46,551 nt of DNA. It comes from a virus. Below, one piece after another: positions 1-7,337 of this stretch. The stretch spans positions 1-46,551 of IMG/VR virus record IMGVR_UViG_3300048924_000575. One strand, given 5' to 3'. Both the position numbers and the translations under genes were made by a program. Below the pieces are notes generated by a model. That model had not been told where the DNA came from. It saw nothing but the letters and a program-made list of their open reading frames with translations, and searched no databases. Every line of letters begins with the position of its first letter. Within the stretch, counting starts at the first letter, position 1.

Positions 1-357
1 TCAGTCACTACGGGTCTTTCCTATTTCTGCTGCTGCTCGGACGATGGCTCGACGCGTGGCTGCGCATATATCGCCAGCCTTCGCTTCCGTCCCTCGAAAG
101 ACCTGACCGTCTTCATCACCCACAATCACAGCGTCTATTCTCCGGACACCGATGCAAACTTGCATCTCAAGCTTCACCGCCAGCCGAAGCGCGTCGCCGT
201 CGTCGGTGAGCGGGTTCCACGCGACACCCGTTACCTTGCCGCTCGGATCGGCTTTGTCCGGACGCGTGAACAGCACGTGCGCCTGGGCGCCAGCGCCGGC
301 CCATACTTCGATTCCAGCAGCCTTCGCCGCCAGTTCCAGCAATTCACGATCTGTCAT
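1..357 (-). CDS. Hypothetical phage protein, last gene of the left operon
   Basis: A 118-residue soluble protein of unknown function. It has no membrane segment and no motif I recognise. Its TGA stop occupies bases 1-3, so the gene is complete. Its ATG lies inside the end of the upstream gene (14-bp overlap), which implies translational coupling. If the genome is circular, the integrase ATG at the other end of the window follows this stop immediately. Its position just before int would suit an accessory recombination gene, but it does not look like a known excisionase. Confidence 0.7.
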   Translation of the reverse strand: MTDRELLELAAKAAGIEVWAGAGAQAHVLFTRPDKADPSGKVTGVAWNPLTDDGDALRLAVKLEMQVCIGVRRIDAVIVGDEDGQVFRGTEAKAGDICAATRRAIVRAAAEIGKTRSD

Positions 358-526
358 CTTCCTTCTCCGGATTAGCCTTCACCCAAGCCCTGGCCCATCG
401 CTCCATCAGTACGCCGACGTGGCCCCAGTCTACGGCCTCGCGGTCGATAGTCTGGAATGCAATTGCGGGGTCTCGCTGCGCCCAGGCCGCTTCGTCTTCT
501 AGGTCGATTTCGGGGAGCATGGTCAT
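344..526 (-). CDS. Small acidic hypothetical protein
   Basis: A 60-residue protein rich in Asp, Glu and Trp with no recognised domain. Its start overlaps the stop of the upstream small membrane gene by the 4-bp ATGA arrangement, and its own end overlaps the next gene. It is therefore part of a tightly coupled leftward operon. Function unknown. Confidence 0.6.
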   Translation of the reverse strand: MTMLPEIDLEDEAAWAQRDPAIAFQTIDREAVDWGHVGVLMERWARAWVKANPEKEDDRS

Positions 527-678
527 TTCTTCTCTCTGATAGCTTTCACGATCTCATCCAAGCACATCAGGGCAGCAACGGCCCAAAACCCCAGGCCGGC
601 AGCTGGCGTTATCTCGTACATGGGTGCACCTACGCAAATTGCAGTGAGGATGAAAATGTAGGATCGGAGAGACATCAT
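523..678 (-). CDS. Small two-segment membrane protein (51 aa)
   Basis: This short frame encodes 51 residues. A hydrophobic stretch at about 5-18 and a second at about 25-40 are followed by a charged tail ending in EKK. The start (ATGATG at 678/675) overlaps the upstream stop as ATGA, and its own TGA overlaps the next start the same way. That makes it a convincing member of the operon despite its size. Function unknown; small inner-membrane proteins in phage left operons are sometimes superinfection-exclusion factors, but nothing here proves that. Confidence 0.6.
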   Translation of the reverse strand: MMSLRSYIFILTAICVGAPMYEITPAAGLGFWAVAALMCLDEIVKAIREKK

Positions 679-1151
679 TTTTCCTGTGCCAGAGCGGCGT
701 CTACGGCCCGCTCTGATTCATGCCGGCCAAACGCCGAGACATTGATTCGCTGTCCCGAGTCAGTCGTAAACCAGACCGGCTCGTCCAGCGTTATATCGGC
801 GTGGTCGCGCACGAAACACCATCGCAGCCCATCCCGCGCCATCGCCACCAGCGCATCCCGCTCGGCTCGCGACAGGGTGACTGCTTCGCCATCCGTCTTG
901 CAGTACGTACGCCGCTGCGCGATGGATTCGATTTCTTCGTTCGTCATGATTGCTCCGTTAATGACGCGTTGGGGCTTCGGCTGCTCGATATATGCGCTGC
1001 CAAGCTGCCCAACCTCGTTGCCCCCCGTGCAGGCGTAGATGTGATTGCTCGCCCGGGGACAGCGCTTGTTCCCGCACACCGGGCACAGCACCATCCGCAT
1101 ATTCCCGAACGACCCGGGGCGGCAGGTGGCGCACCAGCACGACTCAGCCAT
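675..1151 (-). CDS. Zinc-ribbon-like N-terminus fused to a small phage protein
   Basis: A 158-residue frame. The first 55 residues carry a cysteine cluster (CWCATC at 5-10, then CPVCGNKRC, then a further Cys), like the small cysteine-rich proteins common in phage early regions; zinc binding is inferred. The last 90 residues begin MTNEEIES and resemble a separate phage protein type. An internal ATG at 947 has its own GGAG site 5 bp upstream. The outer start at 1151 is chosen because it overlaps the upstream stop (1144-1146). Either one fused protein or two products from one frame is possible. Confidence 0.6.
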   Translation of the reverse strand: MAESCWCATCRPGSFGNMRMVLCPVCGNKRCPRASNHIYACTGGNEVGQLGSAYIEQPKPQRVINGAIMTNEEIESIAQRRTYCKTDGEAVTLSRAERDALVAMARDGLRWCFVRDHADITLDEPVWFTTDSGQRINVSAFGRHESERAVDAALAQEK

Positions 1152-1821
1152 GTCCGCCTCCGTCCGTGCGGGGGTGCAAGACGCGGAATTCCACGACCCA
1201 GACCCAGGGGTTGGCCTTCCAGGAACCGGGGCCATTCAGCGAGTTCCAGAGGGCGGCGAAACCGTACATTTCTGGAATGTGCTTCATCGGGACCCCACCA
1301 ATGGCCGCATGCTCTGCACGGCTGAAGGCCCGACCCGGAACGCTGTCGGGGTCCTCCAGTAGTTCGCTTATTCCCTCTTCGCAGAGGTCGTCGAGCGTCA
1401 TGTCTTGCAACCGCTCCACCCGCACGCCGGTAATCTCCAGCGTGATGCGGGAGCAGTCGCGCGGCATGTGGATGGATGGGATGCGCCCGAACTTGCGCGC
1501 CCACGGACGGACCTCGGCAGGCCGGTACTCTTTGCCGTGCCACTCGTCGTCATAGACCACGCAGGGCTGATCACCCCAGCCCGGCGCATCGCAACCCCAG
1601 AACGATTCCCTGACCCACAGGCGGTCGCCAGGCTGGCCGTAGGGGCATGCGCGATCAATAACATGCTGCGGTTCCCGCTCCAGCACCAGCGCTCCGGCGT
1701 CGTACAGATTGCCAAGGTCCGGGTGTTTTACGGGCTTGGCGATCCGCCGGGTCTGCGTCTTCGTTCCAGCCAGCAGCGCGCGCACCATCGGAGCGCTGAA
1801 CAGAATAGGGCGTTCACGCAT
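1144..1821 (-). CDS. Conserved phage protein, ASCH-like / 'morphogenetic' family
   Basis: A 225-residue protein beginning MRERPILFSAPMVRALL and continuing GTKTQTRR. This signature is seen in a widespread family of lambdoid-phage proteins with unsettled names ('morphogenetic protein', ASCH-like). The ASCH fold is linked to RNA binding, so a nucleic-acid role is possible but inferred. Start 1821 is chosen over longer in-frame starts because it has a purine-rich site, keeps the conserved N-terminus and overlaps the upstream stop. The C-terminal half contains a Trp-rich stretch (WVVEF) typical of the family. Confidence 0.65.
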   Translation of the reverse strand: MRERPILFSAPMVRALLAGTKTQTRRIAKPVKHPDLGNLYDAGALVLEREPQHVIDRACPYGQPGDRLWVRESFWGCDAPGWGDQPCVVYDDEWHGKEYRPAEVRPWARKFGRIPSIHMPRDCSRITLEITGVRVERLQDMTLDDLCEEGISELLEDPDSVPGRAFSRAEHAAIGGVPMKHIPEMYGFAALWNSLNGPGSWKANPWVWVVEFRVLHPRTDGGGHG

Positions 1822-2554
1822 CGCTACCCCCTTGCTTCTGCGCGGCCGAATGCTGCTCAGCGTGCGCCTTATCGTCCGTACACATGATGCAGATACCGGG
1901 CCCGCCGCATTTCGTGACCATGCCGTCCGGGCGGTCCCATACGTGCCCATGGCCGCTATTAGTGCCGACGCGGCTTTCTTGCTTCTGCGCGGCCAGCTCA
2001 TCCCCCGCACCCTTCGCGCAATCCCCGCCACCTTGCAAATCCGCCGATCTGTCAACCGGAAGACCTTGCAGATTCGGCGATTCGTCAACCGCGCCGTCCT
2101 TGTCAGCCTGAATGGATTCGACGAATTCTTTTGCCCGCGCGATGCGTTCCGCTTCCTTCTCTGGTGTGTTCATGAATGTGTGGTGGCGCTGGGCGGCGGC
2201 GATCACTGTAGACCAGTGGATGCCCTTGCCAAACCGAACTCCGCCGATTTGGGCAGGAGCATCCAGGCGCACCGCCTCGCTGGCCTGGGGCGCGGGATGG
2301 CCAAACAACCTCTTGTCCAGGTCGCGCACCGCCGCAGTGGGATTCAGGGTGTAGAACTCGATGGCGGCGCGCTCGTCTTCGGTCAAGTCCCGCAGCGGGT
2401 TTGCTGCCGCCTCCCCGGCTACAGGGGCGCTTGCCAGGGCGGCGAAAGCTGACACCACTTGAGCGCGGGCGTGGGTGGATAGGTCTTGTCCGAAGCGTTC
2501 GCAACGGAACCCGTACACGTCCAGCAGCCTTTCAAATTCTGCTCTGTTAGTCAT
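1814..2554 (-). CDS. Hypothetical protein with Cys/His-rich C-terminus
   Basis: A 246-residue protein. The N-terminal part has a helical region and an ALASAPVAGEA segment shared with the neighbouring gene. The middle (WSTVIAAAQRHH) looks like a short helical motif. The C-terminus holds a His/Cys cluster (HGHVWDRP, CGGPGICIMC) that could bind zinc. It overlaps both neighbours. No function can be assigned. Confidence 0.55.
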   Translation of the reverse strand: MTNRAEFERLLDVYGFRCERFGQDLSTHARAQVVSAFAALASAPVAGEAAANPLRDLTEDERAAIEFYTLNPTAAVRDLDKRLFGHPAPQASEAVRLDAPAQIGGVRFGKGIHWSTVIAAAQRHHTFMNTPEKEAERIARAKEFVESIQADKDGAVDESPNLQGLPVDRSADLQGGGDCAKGAGDELAAQKQESRVGTNSGHGHVWDRPDGMVTKCGGPGICIMCTDDKAHAEQHSAAQKQGGSDA

Positions 2555-3018
2555 TTCGATCCCCCGGCGAGGCTCCGCAGCGCCTTCATAGCTTCGTACA
2601 GAAGTTGCGTGCCCGAGTTCATCCGCCCATCCTGGGCGAGATACTGCTCAATGCGTTGAGCCAAATCCGCCGGGCTGCCATACTCCTGCGCTGCGCGCTC
2701 ATCGGCTACAGGGGCGCTTGCCAGGGCGGCGCGGCGTTGCCACCATTCCCACGCGCTGGGCACGTCCTGGTACACAAGCGCGACGTGGGCTGGCACTCGA
2801 TAGCGCTCGCGATACGAAGCCTCGAAAGCCTCCCACTCATCGCCCGCCTGCACGCCCTCTGCGCGCAGCTTGGACAGCATTTCCCGCAGCAGCCCGGCGC
2901 GCACGCCTATATGCACATTCGGCCCGAAACGCGCGATGTCGCGTTGCACTTCACTTTCCAGGCTCATCAAAGCGGATTCCGTCAGCCCAGGATGGGCGGC
3001 GTTGTTCTGGTCGGTCAT
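2551..3018 (-). CDS. Hypothetical phage protein
   Basis: A 155-residue protein. The ATG at 3018 (MTDQNN) follows an AGGA site and is preferred to an upstream in-frame start at 3174 that would add a low-complexity leader overlapping the previous gene. It contains an ALASAPVADERA segment encoded by the same 29-bp DNA repeat as in the downstream gene. Likely a helical soluble protein; function unknown. Confidence 0.55.
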   Translation of the reverse strand: MTDQNNAAHPGLTESALMSLESEVQRDIARFGPNVHIGVRAGLLREMLSKLRAEGVQAGDEWEAFEASYRERYRVPAHVALVYQDVPSAWEWWQRRAALASAPVADERAAQEYGSPADLAQRIEQYLAQDGRMNSGTQLLYEAMKALRSLAGGSK

Positions 3019-3019
3019 G

Positions 3020-3238
3020 TCATTCCTTCGTGGTGGGCTGGGCGGTGCGGTCAATGGCGGCTTGTGCATTCTCGCGGCTACGAAATCGGCCAGGCCGGAA
3101 AGACACTTTCCCGGACGCCTGAAGATATTCGTACCCGTCGAAGTAACAACCGGCACGGAATAGGCGCCGGACAACGCAGGATCGTGAGCTGGGACCGGGT
3201 GCGATTTGCCACGGCCCCGGGATGCGCGCAGCCTTCAT
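3020..3238 (-). CDS. Small basic hypothetical protein
   Basis: A 72-residue basic protein (MKAARIPGPW start, several Arg and Lys). The ATG at 3238 has an excellent AAGGAGG site 7 bp upstream; a GTG two codons earlier is less likely. It sits one base from the following gene start. The GPW near the N-terminus recalls small phage proteins that begin with a TPGPW-type motif. Function unknown. Confidence 0.55.
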   Translation of the reverse strand: MKAARIPGPWQIAPGPSSRSCVVRRLFRAGCYFDGYEYLQASGKVSFRPGRFRSRENAQAAIDRTAQPTTKE

Positions 3239-3240
3239 GA

Positions 3241-3903
3241 TCACGCCTCCTTCCGCTGGGACTGCTGGGCAATGGCGGCGTCGATTGCATCGCGGGCCGT
3301 GAGCCAGTTGTTGCCATCACCCCAGCCGCAAATCGGCACGTCTTGGCCGTCTGCGTCCACATGGAAGACGCGGCAGCATTCGCGGTCACGCGACCATGCA
3401 ATCCAGGCCCCATGCGTAGCGAGGAAGTCCAGCCGATCGCTGTCCAGCGCATCGCCAGCAGCGGGAGCGACGATAGCGGCGCGGGCGGCGCGCCAGATGT
3501 CGTAGGCAAGCTGGGTATCATCGTGGTCGTAATACTGGCCGCTGACCTCGAAGAAGTCGCAGTCCAGCGCAAACCCGTTGTCATCTGCCCACGCCTCAAA
3601 CGCCTGGCGCTCATCCTCCCCCGTCGCTCCGGTGGGTATAGGGTGCGCTCCGTTGTAGACGCAGCTCGATCCCTGGTACACGCCTACGCTCACGCCGCGA
3701 GGGTCGGGGTCGACGGTGACGGTCAGGGGAGGGGCTTCGGGCGCGGTGCCGAGCATGGCCCTGTACCGGGCCCCGATTTCAAGGTTCTCCCGCGCGATTT
3801 GCGAATCCAGCATCACGAGCGGCAGAGGCGCCCGGCGTGCGGCATCGAGCATTTCTTCGGTCGGCACCACAGGCACCAGCTTCCATTCGGGGTTCGTGTT
3901 CAT
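3241..3903 (-). CDS. Hypothetical phage protein
   Basis: A 220-residue acidic protein. The N-terminus (WKLVPVVPTEEMLDAA) is a common opening of phage left-operon proteins of unknown function. The central region (ERQAFEAWADDNGF, YDIWRAARAA) matches another recurrent phage module. It may be a mosaic of two common modules. It starts immediately after the small membrane gene at 3905-4060. Confidence 0.6.
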   Translation of the reverse strand: MNTNPEWKLVPVVPTEEMLDAARRAPLPLVMLDSQIARENLEIGARYRAMLGTAPEAPPLTVTVDPDPRGVSVGVYQGSSCVYNGAHPIPTGATGEDERQAFEAWADDNGFALDCDFFEVSGQYYDHDDTQLAYDIWRAARAAIVAPAAGDALDSDRLDFLATHGAWIAWSRDRECCRVFHVDADGQDVPICGWGDGNNWLTARDAIDAAIAQQSQRKEA

Positions 3904-3904
3904 G

Positions 3905-4060
3905 TCAGGCTCCGGGAAAGAAGAATTCGATTGCGCGGCGGCAGATGTAGAAAAGGGCGACGTTCACAGCAGCCAGCCCAATAACGAATCCTGGAAGTCC
4001 CCAGGACATGACGAAGTTCTCGATGGGGTCATCAGCTTCGGGGACGTCTTTGGATTCCAT
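3905..4060 (-). CDS. Small single-span membrane protein (51 aa)
   Basis: Translation of this short frame gives 51 residues: an acidic N-terminus (MESKDVPEADD), one membrane segment at about 20-40 (LPGFVIGLAAVNVALFYI) and a positively charged boundary (CRRAIE). The ATG at 4060 has GGAG 7-8 bp upstream, and the stop abuts the next gene's start. The charge pattern suggests an N-in or N-out single-span protein. Function unknown. Confidence 0.6.
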   Translation of the reverse strand: MESKDVPEADDPIENFVMSWGLPGFVIGLAAVNVALFYICRRAIEFFFPGA

Positions 4061-4129
4061 TTCGGATCTCCAGGCAATAGAAGGGCAGCCCCGGACAGAC
4101 GGCGGGGTACGGGGCTGCGGGGGAGGGAG

Positions 4130-4879
4130 TTACGCGGCCAAGCGCTGGAAGGTCATGCGGCGGTGGGCTTCGCGGGCCTTGTGAACGTCATCGGCGCAGT
4201 ACGCGATCAGTTCGGCAATGCGCCCGGCTTTCCAGTAGTCGTAGACCTGGCTGCCGTCGATTTCGCCCTTACCGGGTAGGCCCAGAGCGGTGCAGAGGTT
4301 GTCCAGTGAGATACGGTTACCGTGCCCAGCCCATTGCGTCATGGTGTCGAACACAGAATCGTCCCAAGGGCGCGCGCCGAAGGGGATAGCCAGCGGCGGC
4401 TGTACGCCTGTGATTACTGCGCGCTGGTAGATGAAGCGAAGGTCAAAGCCGGTCACGTTGTGCCCGATGAACACCGGGCGTCGGTTTGGATCGATGCCTT
4501 GGCGAATCATGTCGAACGCAACTGCCAATGTTTCCGCCTCGGTCGACGCATGGGCGACCACCGGGTCAGCGTCATCGAATGCAAGCCCAATCATCAATAC
4601 TTGGCCGCTGGCGCCATTCAACGCCGTCTTGCGCCATTCCTGCTCGGCCAGCTCAGGCCCCTTCGATTCTTTGAATTTGTTCACCCATTGCGCAATCATG
4701 GCGTCTTTGCTGGTGAACTTGATCTGGTCCTTGTCCGTCAGCCCCAGATCGGCTGCGGCCTGCTCCTTCGTCAGCGTCGAGGGTGCCTTGAAGTTCTCCT
4801 TGGCGTCGTCGATGAAGGCTTGCAGCGCGCCTTCGCGCATGTCCGGCAAGGTTTCGATATCGAGGTAGACGTGGGTCAT
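4130..4879 (-). CDS. DnaQ-fold 3'-5' exonuclease (DEDDy type)
   Basis: A 249-residue protein with the three exonuclease motifs of the DEDDy family: Exo I DIE (D7, E9), Exo II NVTGFD (N141-D146) and Exo III YCADD (Y227, D231). These acidic residues bind two metal ions to remove nucleotides 3' to 5'. It resembles the predicted PolB-like exonuclease group found in phage recombination cassettes. It lies next to SSB and Erf and overlaps the SSB stop by 4 bp. It probably generates or trims single strands for Erf annealing; that role is inferred from context. Confidence 0.85.
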   Translation of the reverse strand: MTHVYLDIETLPDMREGALQAFIDDAKENFKAPSTLTKEQAAADLGLTDKDQIKFTSKDAMIAQWVNKFKESKGPELAEQEWRKTALNGASGQVLMIGLAFDDADPVVAHASTEAETLAVAFDMIRQGIDPNRRPVFIGHNVTGFDLRFIYQRAVITGVQPPLAIPFGARPWDDSVFDTMTQWAGHGNRISLDNLCTALGLPGKGEIDGSQVYDYWKAGRIAELIAYCADDVHKAREAHRRMTFQRLAA

Positions 4880-5202
4880 TGGCTGTCCTTTGATCCAAGC
4901 ATCTGCATTTGGTCTGCGATGATCTCGGTGACGTAGCGCTTACTGCCGTCCTTCTCGTACTCGCGGGTTTGCATGCGGCCCTGAATGAACACCTGTTTCC
5001 CCTTTTTCAGATAGGTGCCGCAAATGCTCGCCAGCTTCCCAAAGGCGGTGACTCGTACCCATTCAGTGCCCTCTTTGCTGCTGGTCTTCCAGCCGCAAGC
5101 CAGAGAAAAGGTGGCTACTTCAGCGCCGTCAGGGGCATAGCGAATTTCCACGTCTTTGCCGAGTCGGCCAATAAACTGGCATTGGTTCAGGTCGTTGCTC
5201 AT
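4876..5202 (-). CDS. ssb: Single-stranded DNA-binding protein
   Basis: A 108-residue OB-fold protein. It begins with the usual SSB pattern (NQCQFIGRLGKDVEIRY), continues TFSLACG and WVRVTAFGKLA, and has the KGKQVFIQGRMQTREYEKDG strand pair. It binds single-stranded DNA during phage replication and recombination. It lacks the flexible linker and acidic DDIPF-like tip of bacterial SSBs, ending GSKDSQ, so it should not recruit host partners through that tip. It overlaps the Erf stop and the exonuclease start, forming one translationally coupled cassette. Confidence 0.93.
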   Translation of the reverse strand: MSNDLNQCQFIGRLGKDVEIRYAPDGAEVATFSLACGWKTSSKEGTEWVRVTAFGKLASICGTYLKKGKQVFIQGRMQTREYEKDGSKRYVTEIIADQMQMLGSKDSQ

Positions 5203-5801
5203 TACGCTGCCTTCTTGAGTTCGCTCATGCGTTGGTTGAAATGCTGGGTGACAAGGCGCTTTTGATCGGCAGCAAGGCCGTTCATCAGCTTCACCAAGTC
5301 GGGGACGGTCGCTGCGGCGTTCATCTGCGCGACGATCATTGCGTCAGCTTCGGTGGCCTGCGATTCAGCTGGCGCCGCATCGTTCTGTGCCTGGGTGGGG
5401 CGAGTGGCCGGGCCGGAGGCTGCATTACCGTCGTCGTCGTCCTGGTAGACGCCTGTGATGGCCGCCAAGGCGTAGCGGCGGGCGTAGGTCATCGCGCTGC
5501 CATAGCCTTGGGGGTCTTGCTTGGGCAGCGGCATGACCAGCGTGTCGGAAATCCATTCCCCGGATTCATGCATCAGCATGGTCGTCAGATGCAGGCGGTT
5601 GTCGTCTGACGGGCTGGCGGTCTGGATGTACACGATGCCGGCAGCGTTCAGGGCCGGTTTGACGGCCTCGATGACGGCGGGAAGGTCGGCGTACTTATTC
5701 TTGAAATGCGGGTTCGTGGCGTCCTTCTTGGCGAACTCCGTAGCCTTCTGGGCTGCCAAGAGTGCCGGGGCGATGGCCTTCATTGATTCGCTGTGTTGCA
5801 T
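5202..5801 (-). CDS. erf: ERF-family single-strand annealing recombinase
   Basis: A 199-residue protein of the ERF family (P22 Erf type). Recognisable features are the N-terminal helix MQHSESMKAIAPALLAAQ, the NPHFKNKYADL segment, and the core MHESGEWISDTL with GYGSAMTYARRYAL. ERF proteins anneal complementary strands and support recombination and circularisation of phage DNA. An Ala/Pro/Gln-rich linker from about residue 125 leads to a small helical C-terminal part. It is encoded directly before SSB and exonuclease, a standard recombination module. Confidence 0.92.
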   Translation of the reverse strand: MQHSESMKAIAPALLAAQKATEFAKKDATNPHFKNKYADLPAVIEAVKPALNAAGIVYIQTASPSDDNRLHLTTMLMHESGEWISDTLVMPLPKQDPQGYGSAMTYARRYALAAITGVYQDDDDGNAASGPATRPTQAQNDAAPAESQATEADAMIVAQMNAAATVPDLVKLMNGLAADQKRLVTQHFNQRMSELKKAA

Positions 5802-5868
5802 GGTCTTGCTCCTGATGTTCGAGTTCTTGCTGATAGGCCAGCGCGGCGGATTCGTCGTCGTTTGACAT
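5695..5868 (-). CDS. Possible small hydrophilic protein overlapping erf
   Basis: A 57-residue frame beginning MSNDDESAALAYQQ, very rich in Glu, Gln and His. It begins 2 bp after the stop of the upstream membrane gene and has a GGGAG site 5 bp before the ATG. It then overlaps the 5' end of erf by about 107 bp in another frame, which is unusual. The start region looks real; the overlapped part may be only what remains after a deletion or a late acquired stop. Confidence 0.4.
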   Translation of the reverse strand: MSNDDESAALAYQQELEHQEQDHATQRINEGHRPGTLGSPEGYGVRQEGRHEPAFQE

Positions 5869-5870
5869 GG

Positions 5871-6053
5871 CTACTCCCGTGCGGCGTACTTCGTCGCGCC
5901 GTCGTGCGCCCATTGCTCGTTAGAGGCCTTCTCGGATTGCTGAATCTTCCCGTAGGCCAGTACAGCGACACCGACGAACAGCAGGCAGGCAGAAAAAATG
6001 CCTACTTTCTCGTAGGCATCGGTTTGGAGTAGCTTGCGCAGGAGGCGGATCAT
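5871..6053 (-). CDS. Small single-span membrane protein (60 aa)
   Basis: A 60-residue protein with a basic N-terminus (MIRLLRKLL), one hydrophobic segment at about 18-34 (GIFSACLLFVGVAVLAYG) and a polar C-terminal tail. It overlaps the preceding gene by 4 bp. Function unknown; position and size resemble other phage small membrane proteins in this operon. Confidence 0.6.
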   Translation of the reverse strand: MIRLLRKLLQTDAYEKVGIFSACLLFVGVAVLAYGKIQQSEKASNEQWAHDGATKYAARE

Positions 6054-6385
6054 TGGGAACCTCGGGCTTTACGGATGGCGGCTCTTGCGGCATCCAGCTT
6101 TAAAGTTGGGTTGTCGCTCCCGTGATCAATGCATCCGAGCAAAGCAGCAAGTGCCTCCAGCAGATCGGGCGCGGCGGCAATGAGGGCGGCGTTGGGGCCA
6201 AGAACTCCATTCAGCCCAGGGAACAGATCCGGCTGCGCGTGTCCGCGCTTGGCAATCTCCGGAGATTCCAGAGTGCAAACTTGGTAGTCGGCGGTTCCGC
6301 CTAAGATGTGGCACGGATATACGCTGCCGTCTTCCATGACCTCGCGGTCAATGACGCGCCAAGGCCCGGGCGTAAAAGTCGTCAT
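6050..6385 (-). CDS. Conserved phage protein (TPGPW / NAALIAAAPDLLEAL type)
   Basis: A 111-residue protein with two hallmarks seen in very many phage left operons: an N-terminal FTPGPW motif and a C-terminal ANAALIAAAPDLLEAL-type helix. The family is widespread but has no established function. ATGA-type overlaps on both sides place it firmly in the operon. Confidence 0.7.
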   Translation of the reverse strand: MTTFTPGPWRVIDREVMEDGSVYPCHILGGTADYQVCTLESPEIAKRGHAQPDLFPGLNGVLGPNAALIAAAPDLLEALAALLGCIDHGSDNPTLKLDAARAAIRKARGSQ

Positions 6386-6486
6386 GCTGATTTCCTCAGA
6401 ATGGCCGCCACCTCGTCACCGATGAGCGCAACCAGGTACAGGGCGGCGAACAGGCCGATTAATTGGGATAGGGTGGGGAGGGTCAT
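6382..6486 (-). CDS. Very small membrane protein (34 aa)
   Basis: A 34-residue peptide, MTLPTLSQL followed by a hydrophobic segment (IGLFAALYLVALIG) and DEVAAILRKSA. The ATG at 6486 overlaps the upstream stop (6483-6485) and its TGA overlaps the next start (6385), so both ends fit the coupled operon. An upstream in-frame start at 6579 would overlap the neighbour by almost 100 bp and is rejected. Function unknown. Confidence 0.5.
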   Translation of the reverse strand: MTLPTLSQLIGLFAALYLVALIGDEVAAILRKSA

Positions 6487-6809
6487 TGCGGGTTCCAGTC
6501 GGGCCAATACCCGCGCACGTACTGCGTGGTTTGGTAGTCGGCAACGTGGCCTATAGCCAGCGTCATCTGGTCGCGGCATTCAGGTCCGAGGATGCCGGAC
6601 GCCGCCAGTTCTAGGATCTTCTCGGGCTTGTCAGCATCGCCAGCGATGAAAGCCAGCATCTGCGCTTCCTCGTCCGGGAATTCCTGCTCAAAGGCTTCTA
6701 TGAGAGCTTGGCGATGGGTAAACAGATCCGCCTCGATACCCCGGGCGACCTCTGCATACTTCATTGCGTACAGCTCGTCGGGAGGGTCGAAGGCGAATCG
6801 TGTTCCCAT
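6483..6809 (-). CDS. Hypothetical phage protein
   Basis: A 108-residue acidic, mostly helical protein. The centre (FEQEFPDEEAQMLAFIAGDADKP) is Glu/Asp-rich and the C-terminus ends GYWPDWNPQ. No domain recognised. It is separated from the next upstream gene by 36 bp, one of the few gaps in this part of the operon. Confidence 0.55.
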   Translation of the reverse strand: MGTRFAFDPPDELYAMKYAEVARGIEADLFTHRQALIEAFEQEFPDEEAQMLAFIAGDADKPEKILELAASGILGPECRDQMTLAIGHVADYQTTQYVRGYWPDWNPQ

Positions 6810-6845
6810 GTCTATCTCCAGGCGTTGCGAAGCATCTTCTTTAGG

Positions 6846-7337
6846 TCATCCATCGCGGGTCTCCGGGACAATGGATAGGCTCCCATTGCGGAGCGGAGCC
6901 AGTTTTGTAAGGATGATTACGACCCCGTACCGATCCTCGCCGTTGCTGACCTGGAAGCGGTGTTCCACGTCTTTGCCAAAGCCGGTCCCGCTTTCAAGCA
7001 AGGAAGCCACGCGCAATCCTTCGGCGTGGCCCAGCACAAGATCCGCAATCTGCTCTGCGTCTTTTGACGTGGGGCCAGCGTTCGCCAGGCCGCAGACGGT
7101 CAAACCGTGCTTGGCTGCAAATGCCTCGACGTTGGCCTTATCGTGGTGCCAGTAGCGGATGTTTCCCGACGGCGAGAAGATGGCCCACGCTACCGGCACC
7201 TGCGCCGCCAGAGCCTGGCGTACAGCTTCCTCGACAGCAGCCTGATTCCAGAACGGCGTCGGCGGTCCAACTTCCGTGCCGCACACATCCTCGTGCTTCT
7301 GATAGAACGACGGCGGCGGTAGATTGGGCTTGCTCAT
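6846..7337 (-). CDS. Hypothetical phage protein
   Basis: A 163-residue protein. Start 7337 (MSKPNLPPP) overlaps the upstream stop by 4 bp and is preferred to an in-frame start at 7400. It contains an AAVEEAVRQALAAQVPVAWAIFSPSGN segment; similar 'VAW...' segments occur in many phage proteins that precede such accessory regions. No catalytic motif seen. Confidence 0.55.
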   Translation of the reverse strand: MSKPNLPPPSFYQKHEDVCGTEVGPPTPFWNQAAVEEAVRQALAAQVPVAWAIFSPSGNIRYWHHDKANVEAFAAKHGLTVCGLANAGPTSKDAEQIADLVLGHAEGLRVASLLESGTGFGKDVEHRFQVSNGEDRYGVVIILTKLAPLRNGSLSIVPETRDG

